From Porticoccaceae bacterium (GTDB lineage: Bacteria; Pseudomonadota; Gammaproteobacteria; Pseudomonadales; Porticoccaceae), in assembly GCA_018664075.1 (NCBI GenBank), contig JABJOY010000070.1, positions 53,108-117,107 on the forward strand: a DNA stretch of 64,000 bases. Reading direction: 5' to 3'. The position numbers were made by a program, and so were the translations under genes. The notes under the pieces were generated by a model, which ran no database searches, was not told the origin of the DNA, and saw only the letters and a list, made by a program, of their open reading frames with translations. This document shows, piece by piece, positions 9,285 through 17,958 of this stretch. Positions within the stretch are counted from its first letter, which is position 1. Each line of letters starts with the position of its first letter.

Positions 9285-9781
9285 TAGCTGCTCCGGCTAT
9301 TTTTTTCGAAGCGCGCATTGGCCGGAGCAAACTCAGTCAGAGCATTGCGATAGACATTGCGCTTGAAGGTCACCACAGATTCAATCGGATACCAATAATT
9401 GACCCATTGCCAGCCATCGAACTCGGGGCTGCCAGTGGCATCAAAGCAAACCTTGCTGGCATCGCCGATTAACTGGAGATAAAACCACTTCTGTTTTTGC
9501 CCTATACAAAGGGGCTTAGAATGCTTGCGCTGCATCTGCACAGGAATATGGTAGCGCAGCCATTTTTTCGAGCGCTGGATGATTTTCACATCAGTTGATT
9601 CAAGCCCCACCTCTTCGTAGAGCTCTCGATACAGGGCCTGCTCAGCAGACTCGCCAGCATTGACGCCACCCTGAGGGAACTGCCAGGCATTCTGACCCAG
9701 TCGCTTGGCCCAAAATACCTTGCCCTGACCATCGCCAATGACGATAGCAACATTCGAGCGAAAACCATCCTTATCAACCAC
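9284..9781 (-). CDS. rppH: RNA pyrophosphohydrolase
   Basis: 165 residues. This Nudix hydrolase removes pyrophosphate from the 5' end of mRNAs and so triggers RNase E decay. The start [15 protein letters not shown] is typical. The Nudix box [23 protein letters not shown] begins at about residue 38. The RNA-binding segment [10 protein letters not shown] and later [20 protein letters not shown] also match RppH. It is translationally coupled to ptsP by a TAATG overlap. It is divergent from the HAD hydrolase gene. Confidence 0.95.
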   Translation of the reverse strand: MVDKDGFRSNVAIVIGDGQGKVFWAKRLGQNAWQFPQGGVNAGESAEQALYRELYEEVGLESTDVKIIQRSKKWLRYHIPVQMQRKHSKPLCIGQKQKWFYLQLIGDASKVCFDATGSPEFDGWQWVNYWYPIESVVTFKRNVYRNALTEFAPANARFEKNSRSS

Positions 9782-9926
9782 TGCATCTACCCTGCTTTAA
9801 TTATGTATGTACCAAACTATTGTTCCATAGTCTTTACGGACCAGCAATTTTCTCTTGAGGCCATCTTACATCATCGCTATCCTGCCACGTCGATTAATCA
9901 TAACTTTATTTCCACAGGATTCCCCT

Positions 9927-10583
9927 ATGGCCCTCGCTATTTTCGATCTGGATAACACATTAATAGCTGGTGACAGCGACCATGGCTGGGGGGAATTTTT
10001 AGTCGCCAAAAACAGAGTAGATAGCGACCATTATCAGTCCATGAATGATCGCTTCTATGCCGACTATGAAGCCGGTCGGCTGGATATATTCGCCTATCTG
10101 GAATTTTCTCTGGCGCCACTGGCGGCGATAGAACCTCAACAACTAGCCGAGCTGCACAGAGAATTTATGCAGCAGGTTATTGCTCCTATGAGATTGCCCC
10201 AGGCAGAGGCTCTGATCGAAAAGCATCGCAATGCCGGAGATCAGCTTCTGGTTATCACCTCGACCAACCGTTTTATTGTTGAGCCCATCTGCCAGTCTCT
10301 GGGGATTAATGAACTGCTGGCAACGGACCCGGAAATGATCGATGGCCGCTATACCGGCAAGGTTGTCGGCACACCCACCTATCAGGAGGGGAAAGTCGAG
10401 CGTTTTGATCAATGGCTGCACCAGAATAATGTCAGTAAGGCGGGTAGTTATTTTTATTCTGACTCAATCAATGACCTGCCCCTGTTGCTGGAAGTGAGCC
10501 ATCCTGTAGCAGTGGATCCAGACGAGGCTTTGCGCAACGCCGCCAATGAAAGGGGCTGGGATATTATTTCACTGCGAGATTAG
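9927..10583 (+). CDS. HAD-IB family phosphatase (SerB-like)
   Basis: 218 residues from the ATG at 9927. This start is chosen because ACAGGA lies just upstream and the protein then opens directly with the HAD motif I, FDLDNTL, with catalytic Asp7 and Asp9. Motif II is ITSTNRF and motif III is YSDSINDLPLL. It belongs to the HAD-IB subfamily (TIGR01490-like) that includes phosphoserine phosphatase-like enzymes. In Pseudomonas the homologue sits beside rppH, as here. The substrate cannot be read from sequence. A role as serine-pathway phosphatase is possible but unproven. Confidence 0.85.
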   Translation: MALAIFDLDNTLIAGDSDHGWGEFLVAKNRVDSDHYQSMNDRFYADYEAGRLDIFAYLEFSLAPLAAIEPQQLAELHREFMQQVIAPMRLPQAEALIEKHRNAGDQLLVITSTNRFIVEPICQSLGINELLATDPEMIDGRYTGKVVGTPTYQEGKVERFDQWLHQNNVSKAGSYFYSDSINDLPLLLEVSHPVAVDPDEALRNAANERGWDIISLRD

Positions 10584-10589
10584 TTTTGC

Positions 10590-10649
10590 GATAAAAAGCT
10601 CTGGGATAAAATATTCTGGAATAAAAAACACAGATATAAAAAAGCCCCG
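10590..10649 (+). repeat. Degenerate 15-bp tandem repeat after the HAD gene
   Basis: Four head-to-tail 15-base units begin seven bases after the stop codon: GATAAAAAGCTCTGG, GATAAAATATTCTGG, AATAAAAAACACAGA, TATAAAAAAGCCCCG. The first two differ at only three to four positions and the later ones drift. The last unit runs into the left arm of the terminator. It looks like a decayed local duplication rather than a mobile repeat. Confidence 0.6.
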
Positions 10650-10668
10650 GCACAGACCAGGGCTTTTT
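10639..10668. terminator. Bidirectional rho-independent terminator between HAD gene and gcvH
   Basis: AAAAAGCCC and GGGCTTTTT arms flank a smaller GG/CC extension and loop. Runs of A on the left and T on the right allow it to end both the plus-strand HAD transcript and the minus-strand gcvH transcript. Confidence 0.8.
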
Positions 10669-10681
10669 ATCAGCGCCTCAT

Positions 10682-11071
10682 TCAGGACTCGTCAACAGCC
10701 GCCTGATAACCATCGGCGTCCATCATCTCTTCCAGTTCTTCAGTGCCGCTAACCTTGACGCGGAACAACCAGCCATCTGCATAGGGGCTGCTGTTAACCG
10801 TCTCTGGCTCGTCTTCCAGAGCAGGGTTTATCTCTACCACTTCACCGGTAATCGGCGAATAAATATCCGAGGCTGCCTTCACAGACTCAACCACAGCCAC
10901 TTCAGCACCGGCATCCACAGCCGCACCCATCTCTGGCAGCTCAATATAAACTATGTCGCCCAGAGCTTCCTGGGCATGGTCAGTAATTCCCACAACCACA
11001 GTGCCATCACTCTCCAATCTCGCCCATTCATGACTGCTGGCATATTTTAATTCTGATGGAAGGTCGCTCAT
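10682..11071 (-). CDS. gcvH: Glycine cleavage system H protein
   Basis: 129 residues, the standard length. H protein carries the lipoyl arm that shuttles the aminomethyl group between P, T and L proteins during glycine breakdown to CO2, ammonia and methylene-THF. The lipoylated lysine is Lys65 in [21 protein letters not shown]. The N-terminal [23 protein letters not shown] is typical. A good AAGGAG ribosome site precedes the ATG. gcvT and gcvP are not adjacent, so the gene stands alone here. It ends at a terminator shared with the HAD gene. Confidence 0.96.
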   Translation of the reverse strand: MSDLPSELKYASSHEWARLESDGTVVVGITDHAQEALGDIVYIELPEMGAAVDAGAEVAVVESVKAASDIYSPITGEVVEINPALEDEPETVNSSPYADGWLFRVKVSGTEELEEMMDADGYQAAVDES

Positions 11072-11272
11072 ATATTTCTCCTTAACTTACATTATTTAAG
11101 CTGCATGGGAGTCAGCCAAATCAACCAACTAGCCGCACCCCGAAAATCTGTCGCGGTTATTCTACTTAGGATTGGAATGAAAGATAAAGTAATTTCAACA
11201 ACTGCTGAACATTCGATACAAATCTGTAAAATATGCGGTCGCCAGTTTCCCCAACTACTTTTAGAGAAAATT

Positions 11273-12184
11273 ATGCAATACAAATTATGGGCTGTTTTTT
11301 TGCTCGCCCTAAACACCGCGATCTCGGCCGATGAGCTGAAACTCACCAACGGCGATGTTATCCAGGGGCATCTATTAGAGACCTCCGAAGACCCTGAAGC
11401 GGACAGCAGCCAAATAATCTGGCAGTCCGACAACTTTGGCCCCCTGAGTATTGCTCTGCAGCAAGTCGCAACAATAAATGGTGTTGCGCCCGGGGCTAAC
11501 ACAAGCAGCCCGGCGCCCACAGTTAGTCAATTCAGCACCAGCTATAAAGGCGATATCTCAGCAACAGGCGCCTATGCCAGTGGTAATGAGGAGCGCGAGG
11601 ACTGGGATATCGAAGGTGCCGTGGAATGGCGCGATGGCGATTTTCGGCACCGCAGTGGCATTAATTACGAAAGCCACAGTTTGGACAATATACCCGCCAA
11701 CGAAGAGTACTATGTGGACTATGGCATAGACTGGTTTTTCCAGGACCAGTGGTTTTGGAGCAACAACCTCACTTGGGGCGCCAATGATAATCGGGCTATC
11801 GAGCAATATTACACCCTGGGCAGTGCCATAGGTCGGCAGTTCTGGAATCGAGAATCTGGAGCCCTGTCCGCCGAAACTGGTCTACTGTGGATTAATGAGG
11901 AGTACCAAGACAATAGCTCCGACAGTCGTCTGACCTGGAGCTGGGCTGCAGACTATCGCCAGATGATCACCGCTAGTCTGGAGTTATTTCACCGTCATAG
12001 CCTGCTGGTATCTTTGGAAAATTTAGGCGACTCTGAAATCAAAGCAGACCTGGGTCTCAAAGCACCACTGATAAAAAATATTTACACAGAGCTAAAGCTG
12101 GAATGGATCTACGATAACCAGCCCGCCCTGGGAACCGACCCCAGCGACAGTCAGCTGACCATAGGGGTCAGTTACAGCTGGTAG
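11273..12184 (+). CDS. DUF481 family outer-membrane beta-barrel protein
   Basis: 303 residues from the ATG at 11273. An earlier in-frame start at 11105 would add 56 residues with no family support. The chosen start has a GAGA site and opens with a signal peptide (MQYKLWAVFLLALNTAISA). The mature N-terminus LKLTNGDVIQGHLLE resembles the small strand-rich domain seen before DUF481 barrels. The rest alternates aromatic and polar residues as expected for a membrane barrel and ends GVSYSW, with the terminal aromatic residue typical of outer-membrane proteins. E. coli YdiY is a family member of unknown role. It is convergent with srkA, one base apart. Confidence 0.82.
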   Translation: MQYKLWAVFLLALNTAISADELKLTNGDVIQGHLLETSEDPEADSSQIIWQSDNFGPLSIALQQVATINGVAPGANTSSPAPTVSQFSTSYKGDISATGAYASGNEEREDWDIEGAVEWRDGDFRHRSGINYESHSLDNIPANEEYYVDYGIDWFFQDQWFWSNNLTWGANDNRAIEQYYTLGSAIGRQFWNRESGALSAETGLLWINEEYQDNSSDSRLTWSWAADYRQMITASLELFHRHSLLVSLENLGDSEIKADLGLKAPLIKNIYTELKLEWIYDNQPALGTDPSDSQLTIGVSYSW

Positions 12185-12185
12185 G

Positions 12186-13181
12186 CTAAGGGCGGATTTG
12201 CAGTGGCGGCTCATTGAGCGCCGCCAGCTGCTCGCGCAGTATCAAGATATGCTCACTCCAATAGCGTGGAGTGTTAAACCAGGCAAAGGCACGAGGAAAT
12301 GCCGGGTCTGACCAGCGCTTCGCTATCCAGGCACTGTGGTGCATTATGCGCAATGTCCGCAACACTTCAATCAGGCGCAGCTCACCATAGTCAAAGTCAT
12401 AAAACTCAGAATAACCCTCAACCAATTCTGCCATCTGCAGCTGCTGTTCATAGCGATCTCCAGACAGCAGCATCCATAAATCCTGAACTGCCGGTGCCAT
12501 GCGCGCATCATCAAAATCGACAAAATGAGGGTTGTCATCACGCCACAGAATATTGCCGGAATGACAATCACCATGGACCCGGATATTGTTTATGGGCCCG
12601 TAGTCAGATAGCGTCTGGTCTATTTTTTTAAGCAGGTCTAAAGCCAGAGAATCATAAGCTGGACTCAATTCCGGTGGCATAAACTGCTCGCTGATCAAGC
12701 GATAGGACTGCCAGCCAAAGGTTTCAATATCCAGTACAGGTCTATGCTCAAATGGCTTTATCGCGCCAGTGGCATGAAAGCGCCCAAGCAAACGACCAAG
12801 AATAAACAGGTTGTCCAGATTATCTAATTCCGGCGCACGGCCACCTTTGCGGGGATACAGAGCAAACCTGAAATCCGCGTAATGGCTGAATGAATTACCC
12901 TCAGCATTGACCCATGGACAGACCACTGGCAACTCCTGCTCCTGCAACTGAAAGCAAAACTCATGTTCTTCCATTATTTGCTGATCTGTCCAGCGACCTG
13001 GGCGATAAAATTTGGCGATCATTGGCGTCTGATCTTCAATGCCAATCTGGTAAACCCGATTCTCATAACTATTGAGCGCAATAAAACGGCCATCAGAGAT
13101 AAATCCCTGGCTTTCCACCGCATCAATTAATAGATCAGGGGTTAGCGCATCAAAGGGATGGCTACTGGTGAGTTCAGTCAT
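12186..13181 (-). CDS. srkA: Stress response serine/threonine kinase SrkA (YihE/RdoA)
   Basis: 331 residues, equal to the family norm. It is an APH-fold protein kinase that in E. coli counters stress-induced cell death and lies next to dsbA. Visible motifs are SYENRVYQIGIED near the ATP-binding region, the catalytic loop RVHGDCHSGNILW with Asp205, and the metal-binding HFVDFDDARMAPAVQDLW with Asp222. It is the last gene of a minus-strand run (FAH, DUF1653, arfB, srkA), 14 bases after arfB. Here dsbA is about 49 kb away, so the E. coli yihE-dsbA linkage is not kept. Confidence 0.92.
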   Translation of the reverse strand: MTELTSSHPFDALTPDLLIDAVESQGFISDGRFIALNSYENRVYQIGIEDQTPMIAKFYRPGRWTDQQIMEEHEFCFQLQEQELPVVCPWVNAEGNSFSHYADFRFALYPRKGGRAPELDNLDNLFILGRLLGRFHATGAIKPFEHRPVLDIETFGWQSYRLISEQFMPPELSPAYDSLALDLLKKIDQTLSDYGPINNIRVHGDCHSGNILWRDDNPHFVDFDDARMAPAVQDLWMLLSGDRYEQQLQMAELVEGYSEFYDFDYGELRLIEVLRTLRIMHHSAWIAKRWSDPAFPRAFAWFNTPRYWSEHILILREQLAALNEPPLQIRP

Positions 13182-13195
13182 TGCCCGCTAATCCT

Positions 13196-13612
13196 CTAGT
13201 CCAACGATGGCTTTGAACGCATGGTCTTCTTTTTGCCATGCTGGGTTTTTTTGTCCATACGCCGCAGCTGAGAACCCTTGGTTGGCTTGGTTGGCCGTCG
13301 CACCTTGGGGTTGTGAGTCACCGACTGCAGTAATGTCTGCAACCGCTGCAGCGCTTCGGCGCGATTTTTATCCTGACTGCGGTAGCGCTGTGCCTTGATA
13401 ACCACCACCGCCTCTTTTGTGATGCGGTGATCCTTGAGCTTCAGCATACGCTCTTTATACATATCTGGCAGAGAAGAGGCGCGAATATCAAAACGCAGAT
13501 GAATGGCCGAGGATACCTTATTAACATTCTGCCCCCCGGGGCCCTGAGAGCGAATGGCGGTAAACTCGATCTCCGTATCAGCAATAGAAATGTTGCTGGT
13601 GATAAAAAGCAT
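13196..13612 (-). CDS. arfB: Alternative ribosome-rescue factor ArfB (YaeJ)
   Basis: 138 residues. ArfB enters stalled ribosomes and hydrolyses peptidyl-tRNA without a stop codon. The catalytic GGQ is at 26-28 inside RSQGPGGQNVNKVSSAIHL. The C-terminal tail is strongly basic (RRMDKKTQHGKKKTMRSKP), which is how ArfB senses the empty mRNA channel. This tail and the short length separate it from RF1 and RF2. Its start shares a base with the DUF1653 stop (TAATG), suggesting coupling. Confidence 0.95.
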   Translation of the reverse strand: MLFITSNISIADTEIEFTAIRSQGPGGQNVNKVSSAIHLRFDIRASSLPDMYKERMLKLKDHRITKEAVVVIKAQRYRSQDKNRAEALQRLQTLLQSVTHNPKVRRPTKPTKGSQLRRMDKKTQHGKKKTMRSKPSLD

Positions 13613-13842
13613 TAGACCCTTGGCTCTGGCGCTGGCTCAACAAATTCAAACCGCGCAACCAGCTCACCGTTCACCTCAACCTGTTCAACAAACATTGCCA
13701 GCGGACGTATCCACATGCTGTAGTCACCATAGAGTGTTTTATAAACCACATGCTGTTCTTCGGTCTCACTGTGCCTGGCAACACCCAACACCTCATAGAG
13801 GTTGCCTTTGTGATGTTTATAAATTCCATTTTCGAGATTCAT
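13612..13842 (-). CDS. DUF1653 domain protein
   Basis: 76 residues. The whole protein matches the DUF1653 pattern: a start like GIYKHHKGNLYEVLGVARHSE, then VVYKTLYGDYSMWIRPLAMF, then a short Glu/Phe-rich tail. The domain is an SH3-like small barrel found alone or fused in many bacteria, with no known function. It lies 9 bases after the FAH-family gene and is coupled to arfB downstream. Confidence 0.88.
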   Translation of the reverse strand: MNLENGIYKHHKGNLYEVLGVARHSETEEQHVVYKTLYGDYSMWIRPLAMFVEQVEVNGELVARFEFVEPAPEPRV

Positions 13843-13851
13843 ATCGCCTCC

Positions 13852-14523
13852 TTATCCTGCGGCACAAACTTGGGTCTGACAATAAACATGATCCACCAGA
13901 GATATCTCCAACTGATCACCAACCGCTAATGGCCCAACCCCCGCAGGGGTGCCGGTCAACACCACATCGCCGGGTATCAGAGTAAAAAACTGGCTGATAT
14001 ATAGCAGCAGCGGCACCACAGGGGTCAGCATATCGGCACTGTTGCCGTTCTGTTGCATGTGACTGTTATGACGCAGCTGAATACCCAGCTGCTGGAGATC
14101 CGCCACTTTATCCAAACTAACAAACTCAGATATTGGACAGGCACCATCAAAGGCCTTGGCCTTTTCCCAGGGCAGGCTTTTATCTTTAAGTTGCTGTTGC
14201 AGGCCACGCAGGGTCAGATCCAGCGCCACACCAACGCCGCCAATGGCGGCCTCGGCCTGAGCCTCATCGCAACCTCTGGTAATTTTGTCGCCGATCAAAA
14301 TACAGATTTCTGTTTCAATATGACACTCACCCAACTGGGTGGGAATGGATAGCTGTTCACCAAGAGCCACTAAAGCAGTATTAGGTTTAATGAATAAAAC
14401 CGGCTCCGTGGGAATTGGGTTGTTAAGTTCCTTTGCATGGGCGGCATAGTTTCTGCCAACACAGACGGCTTTCCCCACTGGCAGATCCAGCACAGCGCCA
14501 TTAACTCGATGACGGTAATTCAA
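13852..14523 (-). CDS. Fumarylacetoacetate hydrolase family protein (YcgM/FAHD1-like)
   Basis: 223 residues, typical of single-domain FAH enzymes. It starts with a short strand and the motif VGRNYAAHAKELNN, then PVLFIKPNTALV. The metal ligands are in CHIETEICILIG (Glu-x-Glu) and the later TPAGVGPLAVGD is the family C-terminal motif. Relatives act as acylpyruvases, oxaloacetate tautomerases or oxaloacetate decarboxylases on small 2-oxo acids. The exact substrate cannot be chosen from sequence. Its position downstream of a 2-hydroxy-acid dehydrogenase-like gene is compatible with 2-oxo-acid metabolism. Confidence 0.85.
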   Translation of the reverse strand: MNYRHRVNGAVLDLPVGKAVCVGRNYAAHAKELNNPIPTEPVLFIKPNTALVALGEQLSIPTQLGECHIETEICILIGDKITRGCDEAQAEAAIGGVGVALDLTLRGLQQQLKDKSLPWEKAKAFDGACPISEFVSLDKVADLQQLGIQLRHNSHMQQNGNSADMLTPVVPLLLYISQFFTLIPGDVVLTGTPAGVGPLAVGDQLEISLVDHVYCQTQVCAAG

Positions 14524-14580
14524 TAGTCCCTCTCCTTTGCCCTGAAAAATTACCCCAGGGTTGCTTATAATCCCGCCAAC

Positions 14581-14937
14581 TTAAAAGATAATCGGCTTAT
14601 CGTCATGCAGGTACAGGGCACCTTTAACAATCCGGTAAATAATCCAGATAGTCACGATGCCGCCGGCTAACCAGCCCAGCAGCACCAGCCAGAAAAACAT
14701 TGCCAGCAGAGACCACAACAGCCCGTACCAGAAGGTATTCAGCTGCCAGCGAAAATGGCTTTCCAGCCAGGTATCGCGCACAGCACTCATTTTTAGATAG
14801 TTAACCACCAGTCCCGCTATGCAAGTCAAACCGCCGGTAACAAAACCAAGAGCCTGCAACAGATAGACCAGCAGCGCCAGATTTTTGTGCTGAGTCTCAG
14901 TGTCTTTGATCTGTGGTTCAGTCATTTGCTCTGTCAT
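14581..14937 (-). CDS. Small membrane protein, DUF4870-like
   Basis: 118 residues from the ATG at 14937. An upstream in-frame ATG ten codons earlier is less likely, because GGAG sits six bases before the chosen one. A soluble 20-residue head is followed by three hydrophobic segments at about residues 20-45, 63-85 and 85-105. The sequence ends with a short IYRIVKGALYLHDDKPIIF tail. The segment SHFRWQLNTFWYGLLW resembles DUF4870/YccF-like small membrane proteins of unknown function. It lies between the FAD-dependent dehydrogenase and the FAH gene on the same strand. Confidence 0.75.
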   Translation of the reverse strand: MTEQMTEPQIKDTETQHKNLALLVYLLQALGFVTGGLTCIAGLVVNYLKMSAVRDTWLESHFRWQLNTFWYGLLWSLLAMFFWLVLLGWLAGGIVTIWIIYRIVKGALYLHDDKPIIF

Positions 14938-14978
14938 CTCAATCTCCGGTTTAGTGCATCCGCCCATTTGATAGCCAT

Positions 14979-16370
14979 TCAGTCAAATAGCTTCCCTGGA
15001 TTAAGGATAGCATTCGGATCAAAGACCTTCTTGATCTGTTTCATTAACTCAAGCTCCAGCGGCGACCGGGAATAATGTAAATAATCTTTTTTCAGCAGTC
15101 CGACCCCATGCTCGGCGCTGACGCTGCCCTCGTACTTGGCCAGCAACTGGCCAATCTCTTTGCTCACTGGCACACAGCGGGCAACAAAGTCTTTATTGGA
15201 CAAGGCTTTTGGCTTGAGGATATTCAGGTGCAGGTTGCCATCACCAATATGGCCGTACCAAACCAGTTCAAAGTCTGGGTAGCTTTTGTCCACCAGTTCA
15301 TCCACTTCGCGCAAAAAGCCGGGCATGCGCGACACCAGTACCGAAATATCATTCTTGTAGGGCTGCCAGTGCCACAATGTCTCAGAGATATCCTCGCGCA
15401 ACTTCCACAGCGCCTCAGCCTGAGACAGGCTCTGGCTCAGCACTCCATCGAGAACCCAGCCCTGCTCAACAGTCTGCTCAAACAATGCCATGGCTTTGTC
15501 CAATTCAGCCTCAGCGGCAGATTCAAATTCCAGCAGCGCATAGAAGGGTGTCTGGGTCGCAAAGGGAACCGCATGGCCCATCTGGGCAGTGACCTTATCC
15601 AGTGCCGATTGACTAAAGAACTCAAAGGCACTGAGGTCCATCTGCGCGCTAAAAGTGCGCAACACATCGAGAATTGCCGGAAAACTATCCACACCGAGAA
15701 CCAGAACAGTGGAATCCGCCGGTGGCCTTGCCAGCTCAATAGTGGCCTCACAAATCAGGCCCAAAGTACCTTCGGAGCCAATAAATAAATGGCGAAAATC
15801 ATAGCCGGTATTGTTTTTTACCAGCCCCTTATTTAATTCGAGAATATCCCCAGCGCCATTCACCACCTTGAGACCCATCACCCAGTCTCTGGTCATGCCG
15901 TAGCGAATCACCTTGATACCCCCCGCATTGGTGGCAATATTTCCACCAATCTGGCTGGATCCCGCGGCGGCAAAATCTACCGGGTAAAATAGCCCCTGCT
16001 CAGTGGCAAATTCCTGCAGGTTTGCCGTGATCATGCCAGCCCCTACAGTGACCGAGCGATCCAAAGGATTAAAATTTATCACTTCATTAAAGCGATCCAT
16101 GGCCACAACAATTTCGCCATCTTTGGCCACAGCGCCACCGCTGAGTCCGGTTCTGCCCCCGGATGGCACAATCGCCAGATTTAGCTCATTGGCCAGAAGC
16201 ACCACCTGCTGCACCTCTTCTATGCTGCCAGGCAGGACCACTGCACAGGGGTTAGCCTGCCATATAGTGGTGCGATCAACACCAAAACGCTGCAAATCTG
16301 CTTCGTCTAATAAAACTCTTTGAGCGCCAACAATTTGGTTTAGACGCTCAACTATCCGTTCCGATAACAT
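14979..16370 (-). CDS. FAD-binding D-2-hydroxyacid dehydrogenase (D-2-hydroxyglutarate dehydrogenase-like)
   Basis: 463 residues. It has an FAD-binding type 4 (PCMH) domain at about 35-215 with VVLPGSIEEVQQVV, VPSGGRTGLSGGAV and GGNIATNAGGIKV. A C-terminal FAD-oxidase domain carries VWYGHIGDGNLHLNI and SAEHGVGLLKKDYL, the conserved His motifs of GlcD, DLD and D2HGDH. It is divergent from serA. In Pseudomonas a D-2-hydroxyglutarate dehydrogenase is also beside serA, and it has been shown to remove the D-2-hydroxyglutarate made when SerA reduces 2-oxoglutarate, which pulls serine synthesis forward. That role is inferred here. Glycolate or lactate oxidase subunits are less likely alternatives. 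Confidence 0.85.
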   Translation of the reverse strand: MLSERIVERLNQIVGAQRVLLDEADLQRFGVDRTTIWQANPCAVVLPGSIEEVQQVVLLANELNLAIVPSGGRTGLSGGAVAKDGEIVVAMDRFNEVINFNPLDRSVTVGAGMITANLQEFATEQGLFYPVDFAAAGSSQIGGNIATNAGGIKVIRYGMTRDWVMGLKVVNGAGDILELNKGLVKNNTGYDFRHLFIGSEGTLGLICEATIELARPPADSTVLVLGVDSFPAILDVLRTFSAQMDLSAFEFFSQSALDKVTAQMGHAVPFATQTPFYALLEFESAAEAELDKAMALFEQTVEQGWVLDGVLSQSLSQAEALWKLREDISETLWHWQPYKNDISVLVSRMPGFLREVDELVDKSYPDFELVWYGHIGDGNLHLNILKPKALSNKDFVARCVPVSKEIGQLLAKYEGSVSAEHGVGLLKKDYLHYSRSPLELELMKQIKKVFDPNAILNPGKLFD

Positions 16371-16404
16371 TCGGAAATCCTCATTATGTTGCCAGTTTAT
16401 AAAG

Positions 16405-16431
16405 TTGATTTGCAGCCAGTCATGGTATCAT
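16405..16431 (+). promoter_or_regulatory. Candidate serA promoter with extended -10
   Basis: TTGATT and TATCAT are separated by 15 bases, and a TG one base before the -10 makes it an extended -10 element. It lies 40 bases before the serA ATG. Spacing is shorter than ideal, so this is tentative. Confidence 0.35.
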
Positions 16432-16470
16432 AGCGGCCTTATCTTGACTGCCCGACAGGCCTGATCAATT

Positions 16471-17700
16471 ATGCTAAATTTTTCCCTCGGCAAACAAAAA
16501 ATCAAAATCCTGCTACTCGAAGGGGTTCATCCCTCGGCGGTTGAGGTTTTCAAAGCCGCTGGCTACGAAAATATTGACTACCATCCAGCGGCCCTTCCAG
16601 AGGAGGAGCTACTGGAAAAAATAGCCGACGCACATTTTGTTGGAATCCGCTCACGCACTCAACTCAATGCCCAGGTGTTTGCTAGCGCCAAGAAGCTGAT
16701 TGCTGTCGGCTGCTTCTGTATCGGCACCAATCAGGTTGACCTCAAGGCGGCCACTGAGCATGGGGTTATCGTCTTTAATGCGCCCTTCTCTAATACGCGC
16801 AGTGTTGCAGAACTGGTCATTGCCGAAGCTATTATGTTGATGCGCGGTATCCCGGAAAAAAATGCCAAAGCCCACCGCGGGGAATGGCTGAAGTCTGCCA
16901 GCGACGCCTATGAGGTGAGAGGCAAGACCCTGGGCATTATTGGGTACGGTAATATTGGCAGCCAAATCAGTGTTATGGCGGAATCCATAGGCATGAAAGT
17001 GCGCTTTTACGACACGGTTACCAAACTACCCCTCGGCAATGCCGAGCAGGTGCGCAATCTCAAGGAACTGTTGCAACAGGCTGATGTGATTTCGCTCCAT
17101 GTGCCGGATACAGAATCTACCCGCGGGTTGATGGGCACAAAAGAATTAGCGGCTATGAAACCTGGAGCCATGCTAATCAATGCCGCCAGAGGGCAGATTG
17201 TCGATATCGACAGCCTGTGCAAGGTTCTGAAAAGCGGGCACCTGGGAGGCGCCGCCATTGATGTATTCCCGGTGGAGCCCAAATCCAATCAAGAAGAGTT
17301 TCTCTCACCCCTGCGCCAGTTCGATAATGTGATATTAACCCCCCATATCGGCGGCTCTACTCAAGAGGCTCAGGCTAATATCGGTATTGAAGTGGCCGAG
17401 AAAATTGTGGTCTACAGTGACAATGGCACCAGTACCAGCGCCGTTAATTTCCCCCAGGTCGCACTGCCCGCACATGCTAACACCCACAGGCTGTTGCATG
17501 TGCACCGCAATATGCCCGGGGTTTTAAGTGGCATCAACCAGCTGTTTTCTCAATATAATATCAATGTCGCCGCACAGTATTTGCAGACCAATGACAAAGT
17601 TGGTTATGTGGTCGTGGACATTGAGGCCGAATACAGTAATGATGCAATCGCCGCCCTGAAGGCAATAGAGGGCACAATTCGCTGTCGTGTTTTGTTTTAA
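16471..17700 (+). CDS. serA: D-3-phosphoglycerate dehydrogenase, E. coli type (first serA)
   Basis: 409 residues, matching E. coli SerA almost end to end. It oxidises 3-phosphoglycerate to 3-phosphohydroxypyruvate, the first step of serine synthesis. The N-terminus IKILLLEGVHPSAVEVF is followed by CFCIGTNQVDL, APFSNTRSVAELVI, the NAD-binding GIIGYGNIGSQ and the catalytic His region TPHIGGSTQEAQ. A C-terminal ACT domain (about 335-409) is the allosteric serine site of this type. It is divergent from a D-2-hydroxyglutarate dehydrogenase-like gene. A second, unlike serA lies at 60015. Confidence 0.97.
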   Translation: MLNFSLGKQKIKILLLEGVHPSAVEVFKAAGYENIDYHPAALPEEELLEKIADAHFVGIRSRTQLNAQVFASAKKLIAVGCFCIGTNQVDLKAATEHGVIVFNAPFSNTRSVAELVIAEAIMLMRGIPEKNAKAHRGEWLKSASDAYEVRGKTLGIIGYGNIGSQISVMAESIGMKVRFYDTVTKLPLGNAEQVRNLKELLQQADVISLHVPDTESTRGLMGTKELAAMKPGAMLINAARGQIVDIDSLCKVLKSGHLGGAAIDVFPVEPKSNQEEFLSPLRQFDNVILTPHIGGSTQEAQANIGIEVAEKIVVYSDNGTSTSAVNFPQVALPAHANTHRLLHVHRNMPGVLSGINQLFSQYNINVAAQYLQTNDKVGYVVVDIEAEYSNDAIAALKAIEGTIRCRVLF

Positions 17701-17717
17701 ATTACATAAAACCGACC

Positions 17718-17744
17718 AAAAACCGGTAAAAACCGGTTTTTTTT
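17718..17744 (+). terminator. Rho-independent terminator of serA
   Basis: AAAAACCGGT, loop AAAA, ACCGGTTTTT and further T residues form a strong 10-base stem 17 bases after the serA stop. Confidence 0.85.
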
Positions 17745-17837
17745 GATTTAAAAACACACAAAATTGGCTAAATCGGAAAAAAAGCAATACACTCCCGGGT
17801 GCTGAATCGACAGAATCTAAATTTTTTAGAGATTGTT

Positions 17838-17853
17838 GAGGCAGCAATGCCTC
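17838..17853 (+). promoter_or_regulatory. Small GNRA-loop hairpin in the cold-shock gene leader
   Basis: GAGGCA, GCAA, TGCCTC form a 6-base stem closed by a GCAA tetraloop about 105 bases before the csp start. The 215 bases between the serA terminator and csp would give the long untranslated leader typical of cold-shock mRNAs. Function as a thermosensor is not shown. Confidence 0.3.
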
Positions 17854-17958
17854 CAAGCTACAACTAAATTTGGCTAGAGGTATAGGCTAGCCCCGTTATG
17901 AGGCTGGATATTTTAAACGCCTTAAACGGTATACAATTTTTTATAAGTGAGGTTAGTT

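Noticed and set aside
9855..9926. N-terminal extension of the HAD phosphatase
   Set aside because: The in-frame TTG start lacks a ribosome site and the extra 24 residues have no family support; the ATG at 9927 is preferred.
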